Shown here: piece after piece, positions 19,301 through 21,007 of the stretch
How the letters are laid out: each line of letters begins with the position of its first letter
How positions within the stretch are numbered: the first letter of the stretch is position 1
Source: JAVJRN01 sp040218415
GTDB lineage: Bacteria; Bacteroidota; Bacteroidia; Cytophagales; Cyclobacteriaceae
Assembly: GCA_040218415.1 (NCBI GenBank)
Contig: JAVJRN010000040.1
Coordinates: forward strand, 1-21,007
Direction: 5' to 3'
DNA: 21,007 nucleotides
Made by a program: the position numbers and the translations under genes
Notes under the pieces: model-generated
Seen by the model: the letters and a program-made list of their open reading frames with translations, nothing else
The model's database searches: none
What the model was told of the DNA's origin: nothing

Positions 19301-21007
19301 TTAGATGATCAAAACGGTGGTACGGTTACCCAAGCATTTACCATCACCGTCATCCAAAGCAATACTGCACCTACTGCAGTTTCCGTAGCTGTTGATGTTC
19401 ACTTCAATTTCAATGTGGGTATGCCTTTTGGCGGTGTTTATAATTTCATAGATGCAGAGCAGGATACCGACAACTCTACCTACAAGTGGTACAGATCGGA
19501 TGATAATGCAGGAGCAAACAAAACAGAAATACCAGGAGCCGCGAGTAAAATATATAAAGCGACTATAGACGATGCTGGCAAGTATCTCAGCTTCGAAGTG
19601 ACTCCAAATGATGGAAAGGTCGATGGAACTGCGGTAGAATCAGAAGCAGTAGGCCCGATAACTAAAAAGATACCTTCACTTTCATTGGCTGCAATTAATA
19701 AGGTTTATGGAGATGCTGATTTCGATCTATCAGCAACTACCAACTCATCTGGTGCAATCACTTACACATTCGACAATGATCAAACAGGCGCAAACCTCAG
19801 TGATGTGCGAGTAACACTAGGCAATGTTGGACAAATCACCGTGAATGTAAGTCTTGCAGCAGATGCCGAATACACCGCACGCACAGTACAAGGAACAATC
19901 ACTGTTAGCAAGCGACCGATCACATTTACCGCACAAAACGCGAGTAAGGTTTACGGAGCAGCAGATCCATCTTTCTTCAGTTTTGACGTTACACAGGGCA
20001 ATCTGGTATCCGATGCGGAAGTCATTCGACTGAGTCGTGATGCAGGAGAGGCTGTTGGGACGTATTCCATCAACCTTAGTGAAGGAGAAGGAGCCGAAAA
20101 TTATGACATCACCACTGTAGGAGGTACGTTTACCATTACCAAAGTTCCAATAACAGTCACTGCGGTTGCAGCCACGAAAGTTTATGGAGACGCAGACCCA
20201 ACATTTACTTATAACATTACCAGTGGAGCATTAATTACAGGAGATGAGCTGAGCGGTGCAATCACACGAGTAGTGGGGAATAATGTAGGCACGTATGCCA
20301 TGGAAAGCTCGCTATTCAATGGTAATTATGATATCACGTTTGTATCGGCAGACCTGACGATCACAAAGAAAGAGTTGACGGCCAGAGCGGATGATAAGAG
20401 CAGAACCTATGGAGAGGCGAATCCTGAACTAACGATTACTTACGAGGGCTTTGTAAACGGAGATGATGCAATAGCTCTTGGAGACGGATTGCCATTTGCG
20501 CGTACCACAGCTACATCAGGTAGTCCATCCGGAACGTACGCCATCACTTTGAGCGGATCCGATACGGATAATTACACAGTAAATCTGGTGGACGGAACGT
20601 TGACAGTAGGCAAAGCAAGTCTGACAGCAACAGCCGAAGACAAAAGCAGAACCTATGGAGATGCGAATCCTGAGCTAACGATTACTTACGAAGGCTTTGT
20701 GAATGGAGATAATGCACCAGCTCTAGGAGACGGATTGCCATTTGCGCGTACCACAGCCACAGCAGGTAGTCCAGCCGGAACGTATGCCATCACTTTGAGC
20801 GGATCCGATACTGATAACTACACAGTAAATCTGGTGGACGGAACGTTGACGGTAGGCAAAGCAAACCTGACAGCCACAGCGGATGATAAAATGCGGAATG
20901 AAGGGGAGGAGAACCCTGTATTGACTATCAGTTATAATGGGTTTATAAATGGAGATGATGCTTCAGAGCTTGATACTCCGCCTTCCATCGCTACAGCAGC
21001 TACATTA
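7286..21007 (+). CDS. Giant secreted multidomain surface adhesin (3' end beyond window)
   Basis: One frame stays open from ATG 7286 to the last base, giving at least 4574 residues. No start-adjacent ribosome site is visible; the ATG is chosen because it begins a good signal peptide (residues 1-24, 'KKFILLLLSLSLVSVFAYG'). Domains in order by residue: beta-rich N-terminal region (25-230), two Cys modules (234-343), LamG-like (about 372-572 and 679-882), three Ig-like domains split by propellers (955-2303), Big_5 (1369-1476 and 2305-2412), uninterrupted Ig-like (2413-2508), PKD-like lead-in and DUF285 repeats (2514-2898), Big_5 run (2976-3612), mixed QWYRSDD, Big_5 and cadherin-like modules (3613-4126), and MBG array (4127 on). 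No catalytic motif was recognised, so adhesion or surface display is the best guess. Such proteins normally end in a type IX secretion sorting domain; that end is not visible here. Neighbouring genes are on the same strand, upstream by 339 bp. Confidence 0.93.
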   Translation, partial: MKSIFKKFILLLLSLSLVSVFAYGQKPDLYTTLPTPIEVTSFPYFVDNFDSDAMAEGAPTGMQGACPTFPCCSGVWYKITLDTRGSLVSALETTKTIPPSSGLVWFKAESDDITTTDQLTYINSSNNFCGFAGFTSPSRGYAWRFKYTPSYNSESSESQSPANMSSFNSTYLSDPFPSDLTQYPGSGWRNDIELESGEHYLEPGTYWLYAWNKNQLEGVGGEQTKFVIDFVELCPDGFTCTNESVTICDTESYTTQNGQVITETTSVEETIGTEITTYNITVDEAITCCPDGYTCSEVDVTECASLTYTTPGGNTTSETGAVLDEDTEAQTRTVYNVTFDRVESKADVFQDAIITASGSVTYQANTNVTGVLSFDKAQDYWVDLNALQDDLNGTNRSAFMWVKSEADVVSNDQILFAINTGSGGNVAIFKIDNDGENLELFDGSDNQSASYDMGDEQWHYVGYTYNAATTETVVYVDGIENDRFRDNQSTVADSKYSLGQEFDGGSDSDHMNGDMAEISIWDEVLTGAEIKAAMQSKITNSHPKYANLVGYYSTFGECSEDATVLKDHSGKGNDGVMQNGLQVDFKNVQAIEGFNAIDWYTNLSWSKDGAEISTDATYTTDVAAGSYSFTATRDFIKATDSWTMTLNSNAATVDEIADETLCADDPITRTVTTNTVNYLDFEEAEENHISIDGLADNLANKSRSAFMWLNKESNIGSGGFDEVLVFQDTDVDNLSRFYIRETERLALWDGTNDRLNSRVLSNDTWYFVGYTYDHTTGEAKLYVNGTEEDAGTLSMPLGLGWFTSIGMKYNDNGPVDHMDGKLAEITFWDVVLTPEEITGLMAAAPANDAANLVASYGTLKNIADNQLRDLTGNGYDGLTSHNTIIIKDMEDTLANYDASANYLISWKKTGTEFDTDAIGNIKIDEGTTAYSVSYGTPLFQKTEEFSLSYTNLLPTQPVSTTVGALGSVTFEVDEIAGASYQWFKRGFGAQEINSGNNGIPTTGIFNDLKESNGIVYLGTRDGLSISRDNGNSFITISSSTPGFGDEDDILKIQADGDKVYAMTRSFLNISDDQGTSWRSIDFSQALSSIHSVAIDFQVIGDEIHLIGKTSHNTDFYYRSLDGGENWTSREISFTTNSSVLLSTSYKSLFVDGSTILITATGSNSSAGTLTGGMVRSNDGGITWEREIPGVDGYPSGNYFQSIFKKNEVIYLGGFNGLYISNDDGTTWVSGDNLTNYKNTTGVDDIVSVGNRVYVSSAGIQYTDDNGQNWVDLNEDFDPRLRSIAISDMGSYAINLATGLFDQLFVVNDREELENETDNTSPNQIQGATTSRLTINNLSLDQNDVEYFVEVSKDGCTQPSDDVTLTVLDIPIITQYTPARGGSDIDPAATISIEWSKDITAGTTGALRIFESDTDTEVQSFAPGDLSITGSTLSITPTNLDNSTSYYITIDADLVKDAGDGGNLALSGKDSWTFSTACETLVTAQPTDQSRLVGGSASFSVPVVSGASYQWFQNTEIATNIDPESNIGLSSIGSAYADGENYYVTGGSMRQSYFSSDQGMTWKDISTNRSGLYIYADGNQIYQSGTDGIAVSYDAGVSFKEIGNIENGLQESPGLTWDFVYGKEDRIYLKMRQFYVSLDRGDNFVAKNLIANGVEPGSVFEIREYDGVLHLATSSGLYLSSDYGDTFTRKTTADGLASDNVTASLNINGILYLVSITGKNPDAVYRIEVSTDSGGSFTTISETILGSTEIRNIAAGPDGKLYVATPQGIRISDDQGQTFELLTISNELGANDILQVHVGSDYTIYAVTSKGLTVVTTRVKVTNSQDLSSANAISGANTEVLTVDNLTLSADQSEYFVTVAKGDCQESSDDVTLSVSCEPLVLTQPADQNSAQGGSATFSVPEVSGASYQWYRRGRWVNSKQESNPFPIDDIVVVEDEGAATDNIVTFVDGRMYIATPSGLVSRANEEADWEVTDASSGNNFPSNQVNAVVSSSSKAVYAATSAGLAVLRPNETNWEVYNTQSGNGFPSTNQISNVFVSEDETIYLLSREPTSLAILEAGETTWDVIDETTSGNFSDLGSILYDVLATEDGAVYISTRANGFFRLPSTVPFFKTWEKFDRFNSDLSLGSIYNLSYANGKIYAHGSGLVTGYAPEMEIFDIATNTWSSFDNPKGNAFPPSATIYGLNNDNGTLYAQVEEDLYRLGNGGSEWNLITDLSASNGRGYIYHFEETYYRPSETQGLSTLTDIALSNDPAENTESNSISGATSTTLTIDNLSLEHSTTEYFVVVTKGECEETSDFAQVNVLDVPLITSFFPAQNAVDVPLDGDLILNYNRSVAPRAGNIKIFEYDTDVEVLSIPIENTTRSGGTISFTEPLNLQPGTKYYVTIDAGVVSDSGSNLSLAVTDKDYWSFVTDCGGLITTQLMDQTAGIGESVTFEIPEIAGATYQWRQSVNGIFGAISDEPGKIEGTSTKSLTISNLEASDNGNRYLLKVTTDNCEAFTNNVQLNVTTGPPSTDPFIITIITTAADESFSIPAPSDYNYNFYVEWGDGGVNSAQTSEVSYTYTTAGTYDVKIYGDFPNPAFGVNTSNARKITDIKAWGDIAWESFNQAFEGSSLTILSVSEAPDLSNVTDLSEMFRAARSFNDDLSAWDVSNVNNMSNLFNSADAFNGDISTWNVANVTTMEGMFRDCETFNQDVSGWNVSNVINMDDMFNYAEVFDADISSWNVSNVTSMSGTFLNARVFNQDISSWSVDNVTNMSSLFGNARLFNQDISSWNVAAVTSMSSMFNSAHAFNQDISGWNVDNVTSMSRMFSGTEAFNHSLDAWNVSNVTNMSEMFSGAVVFNSSISSWNVSNVTDMSEMFLDALAFNQDISSWDVSSSLVFNNMFEDAPSFDQNLGSWNIKPALEDDAEALADMFNGSGLTTANYDNILIGWASIDGLPDEAYLYNVPATYCISEERRDYLLNTLSWEINDQGKATDCVITGPILSATLPADNAIEVSLSPSIQITFDQTVNKGTGEIEIRRSSDDQVLTSISVASTLVTVDNAIASIQLGDSQLAIETEYYITIPSGAFTTIAGTAFDGITDKTTWSFTTIEGLKLVSLTPVNGATDVSENSFSMEFNYPIETTLYSNAYLNLVEDDSRIATLGFSSSNIEYSEDKKTISFYFSDESIQSDVPIVLAGNTAYYITMINFITSSTTGEFFSLDEKTDWTFTTAETSFSADVLSPENNAEGISRNLQDNEWEFIAGTIPGHVLYFARDITVSNAGAFTLYNGSTDEVVYTVNLATNPATVLNMSDLEDEFESETPLAEYAGVIVIKSSGNDVITIKDDYQMEAGQQYYWNVDESAITANDGKTFVGISDKNTWSFTTELVVEGSISIASLSPADNSTNLDPNIINTSSATLPRFSVTFEEAIKNGNTDAVFELYDAATDELLSSQTLNSTIAAPGVNPAQHDFGFYSYTFEKGKSYYILVEEGMFLSSANDAPSVGITNKTVWNFSTIPSPGAPSLTAVSPMAGATGISVTSDIILTFNENIQSGSVEGASVRLFSDDNVEVAAFSSDQMTISGTKVTIAITSDLAFSTTYYILIDDEAFVSFNNVSFSGVSDATLYTFTTEDKRNTPPVAGEVSFEGNIEVNQELTANYSYTDADSDTESGTTFQWYSADDASGANKTAISGATAQTFTLTNNESAKYVALGITPNDGKDAGQEVFSNYDGPIAAAVVPTVVSTLPTDGAVDIGVNPTLTIVMSEPVTAGSGSIFISGDGFNTGISATGSNVEINAETITISDLTGGFGSLPYGKFFTVTFDATAFVDADGNNSAGLSSQTAWNFTTKEANVAPVAQGVSIKKSLVVDGELQGSYTYFDDNGDTEAGTVYSWYRSDDNTGTNKIAISGPTAQNYTVVTADNGKYLTFEVTPSDGTLSGEASESAYFGPILINDGNTNIPPAFTSDALTSIKDNETYTYTVTYEDINNDVPVLTKTTGPAWLSVTGFELSGSPTASNIGDHQVVLTLDDQNGGTVTQAFTITVIQSNTAPTAVSVAVDVHFNFNVGMPFGGVYNFIDAEQDTDNSTYKWYRSDDNAGANKTEIPGAASKIYKATIDDAGKYLSFEVTPNDGKVDGTAVESEAVGPITKKIPSLSLAAINKVYGDADFDLSATTNSSGAITYTFDNDQTGANLSDVRVTLGNVGQITVNVSLAADAEYTARTVQGTITVSKRPITFTAQNASKVYGAADPSFFSFDVTQGNLVSDAEVIRLSRDAGEAVGTYSINLSEGEGAENYDITTVGGTFTITKVPITVTAVAATKVYGDADPTFTYNITSGALITGDELSGAITRVVGNNVGTYAMESSLFNGNYDITFVSADLTITKKELTARADDKSRTYGEANPELTITYEGFVNGDDAIALGDGLPFARTTATSGSPSGTYAITLSGSDTDNYTVNLVDGTLTVGKASLTATAEDKSRTYGDANPELTITYEGFVNGDNAPALGDGLPFARTTATAGSPAGTYAITLSGSDTDNYTVNLVDGTLTVGKANLTATADDKMRNEGEENPVLTISYNGFINGDDASELDTPPSIATAATL
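7985..8314 (+). repeat. Two 55-residue cysteine modules (CPDGxTC)
   Basis: The phrase CPDG[FY]TC starts at 7985 and again at 8150, exactly 165 nt apart. Each module continues with VT-x-C, a 'YTT..G' strand and a closing 'TxYN[IV]T[VF]D' strand. The layout recalls short Bacteroidota surface repeats of the 'CDSYTW...G' kind, but I cannot assign a family. Disulphides within each module are likely. Confidence 0.65.
8399..9930 (+). other. Twin LamG / concanavalin A-like domains
   Basis: Two related jelly-roll modules lie at about 8399-9000 and 9320-9930. Each has the LamG_3 pattern: 'RSAFMW' strand, 'W[HY][YF]VGYTY' strand, a '[VL]YV[DN]G' hairpin, 'DHM[ND]G' then 'AEI[ST][IF]WD' and 'LT..EI'. 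This family commonly binds glycans or proteins on surfaces. About 105 residues separate them, including 'SWSKDGAEISTDATYTTD', an Ig-like fragment. Confidence 0.8.
10148..11386 (+). other. Split Ig-like domain 1 with six Asp-box propeller insert
   Basis: The first Ig half (10148 to about 10264) ends 'EIAGASYQWF'. The second half (about 11235-11386) reads 'IQGATTSRLTINNLSLDQ' and ends 'DDVTLTVL'. Between them lie about 320 residues with six Asp-boxes (S/T-x-D-x-G-x-x-W/F) starting at 10361, 10493, 10640, 10811, 10943 and 11069, a BNR or Vps10-like propeller. No sialidase FRIP motif was seen. This copy has the Cys in the second half (residue 1355) but lacks the one that opens the other copies. 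Confidence 0.72.
11390..11713 (+). other. SbsA-type Ig-like (Big_5) domain
   Basis: The pattern is typical: 'IITQYTPARGGSDIDP' at the start, then 'ISIEWSKDI', 'TSYYITIDADLVKDAG' and 'DSWTFST' at the end. This is a structural spacer type common in bacterial surface proteins. It sits between split Ig copies 1 and 2. Confidence 0.78.
11714..12910 (+). other. Split Ig-like domain 2 with six Asp-box propeller insert
   Basis: The first half (11714 to about 11830) opens with Cys1477 and ends 'SGASYQWF'. The second half (about 12743-12910) has 'ISGANTEVLTVDNLTLSADQ' and Cys1863 in 'KGDCQESSDDVTLSV'. The insert of about 300 residues has Asp-boxes starting at 11945, 12056, 12191, 12320, 12470 and 12596. 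Spacing of 37-50 residues suits propeller blades. The two cysteines could form a disulphide that brackets the insert. Confidence 0.72.
12911..14194 (+). other. Split Ig-like domain 3 with a propeller insert of a different type
   Basis: The first half opens with Cys1876 and ends 'SGASYQWYRR'. The second half, from about 14030, has 'ISGATSTTLTIDNLSLEH' and Cys2291 in 'KGECEETSD'. The insert of about 330 residues has no Asp-box. It has six 'xxW' blade marks with Trp codons at 13190, 13325, 13469, 13622, 13772 and 13907, 45-51 residues apart, and strands such as 'NQVNAVVSSSSKAVYAATS' that resemble two-component-regulator (Reg_prop) propellers. It follows copy 2 without a spacer domain. Confidence 0.68.
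14198..14521 (+). other. SbsA-type Ig-like (Big_5) domain
   Basis: It reads 'ITSFFPAQNAVDVPLDG', 'ILNYNRSV', 'TKYYVTIDAGVVSDSG' and 'DYWSFVTD', the same pattern as the Big_5 domain at 11390. It lies between split Ig copy 3 and the uninterrupted Ig copy. Confidence 0.78.
14522..14809 (+). other. Uninterrupted Ig-like domain (fourth copy)
   Basis: About 96 residues with Cys2413 at the start, 'EIAGATYQW' and, only about 20 residues later, 'IEGTSTKSLTISNLEASD', then Cys2495 in 'DNCEAFTNN'. It aligns to both halves of the three split copies and shows what the domain looks like without an insert. Confidence 0.78.
14825..15154 (+). other. PKD-like lead-in of the BspA-type region
   Basis: It includes 'FYVEWGDGGVNS' and 'YTYTTAGTYDVKIYGDFP', a PKD-like strand pair, then 'ITDIKAWGDIAWESFNQAFE', the usual entry to DUF285 repeat surface proteins. 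Confidence 0.75.
15155..15979 (+). repeat. Eleven exact 75-bp BspA-type (DUF285) repeats
   Basis: Eleven consecutive 25-residue units with no length variation. The consensus is NVSNVTxMSxMFxxAxxFNQ then DISSW. Units 1-10 are regular. Unit 11 (15905-15979) has lost the VTxMS core. A degenerate tail follows to about 16170. The family forms leucine-rich-repeat-like surface solenoids that bind host or matrix partners in some bacteria. The units differ in sequence while keeping period, so recent expansion is not obvious. Confidence 0.93.
16213..18119 (+). repeat. Run of five SbsA-type Ig-like (Big_5) domains
   Basis: Domains lie at about 16213-16557, 16565-16923, 16930-17390, 17400-17773 and 17786-18119. 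Each opens 'SP.[DN][GN]A..[IV]S' or similar and closes '[TD].WSFTT' or 'FTTE'. The third and fourth are longer and less regular. They probably form a stiff stalk. Confidence 0.8.
18120..19663 (+). repeat. Alternating QWYRSDD modules with Big_5 and cadherin-like domains
   Basis: Three related modules of about 100 residues (18120-18435, 18773-19093, 19361-19663) share 'W.[RA]DD..G.NK' and 'KY[VL].[LF]..TP[NS]DG'. Between them lie a Big_5 domain (18437-18772, closing 'TAWNFTTKE') and a cadherin-like or putative-Ig domain (19094-19360, 'PAFTSDALTSIKDNETYTYT', 'DDQNGGTVTQAFTITV'). The QWYRSDD module is frequent in bacterial adhesins; its precise Pfam name is uncertain. Confidence 0.72.
19664..21007 (+). 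repeat. Array of MBG-type domains, cut by window end
   Basis: Six units start at 19664, 19910, 20141, 20366, 20612 and 20858. Most carry a K-x-x-[IL]-T opening followed by [KR]-[VT]-Y-G, and close with 'GTxT[IV]' strands, the signature of MBG (YGX-type) domains. Unit lengths are 246, 231, 225, 246 and 246 bp, the last being incomplete. In the sixth unit the YG is replaced ('KMRNEGEENP'). Confidence 0.87.
20366..20857 (+). repeat. Near-identical 246-bp direct repeat pair
   Basis: Two adjacent MBG units. Compared from 20399 and 20645, they differ at about 23 of 246 bases by hand count (roughly 91% identical), far closer than the other units of the array. Tandem duplication and later exchange between copies is the simplest reading. 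Confidence 0.85.

Overview
The window looks like chromosomal DNA of a Bacteroidota bacterium, most likely a marine member of the Cytophagales or a relative. The evidence is a PorP/SprF-type outer-membrane protein joined to thrombospondin-3 and OmpA modules, sensor kinases with periplasmic TPRs and HisKA_2 transmitters, a LytTR response regulator, start codons without an obvious Shine-Dalgarno sequence, and a giant secreted protein built from Bacteroidota-style adhesin domains. The genus assignment is inference. All genes are on the + strand, and no RNA gene, insertion sequence or CRISPR array was seen.

Layout. (1) 2-1228: the 3' part of a PorP/SprF-like gene with five TSP3 repeats and a C-terminal OmpA domain, closed by a strong UUCG-loop terminator (1262-1297). 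(2) 1298-1794: non-coding, with a palindromic repeat-like element at 1486-1520. (3) 1795-6946: a three-gene operon linked by two 4-bp ATGA overlaps. It encodes two TPR histidine kinases with almost identical transmitters but different sensor halves, then one LytTR response regulator. (4) 6947-7285: non-coding. (5) 7286 to the window end: one uninterrupted frame of 4574 codons with a signal peptide and no stop inside the window.

The giant protein runs in this order: signal peptide; an unassigned beta-rich N-terminal region; two 55-residue cysteine modules; two LamG-like domains; three Ig-like domains, each apparently split by a six-motif beta-propeller; one uninterrupted Ig-like domain; a PKD-like lead-in followed by eleven exact 25-residue BspA-type (DUF285) repeats; a run of SbsA-type Ig-like (Big_5) domains; alternating 'QWYRSDD' modules with Big_5 and cadherin-like domains; and an array of MBG-type repeats cut by the window edge. 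It is probably a type IX-secreted surface adhesin, but the C-terminal sorting domain that would prove this lies outside the window.

The most notable observation is the split Ig-like/propeller architecture. Three copies keep nearly the same Ig-like halves around inserts of about 300-330 residues. Two inserts carry six Asp-boxes each. The third carries six Trp-terminated blades of another kind. A fourth copy has no insert. This suggests a reusable Ig scaffold that displays interchangeable propellers. The position of the sensory operon next to the adhesin suggests, but does not show, that LytTR signalling controls adhesion or motility.
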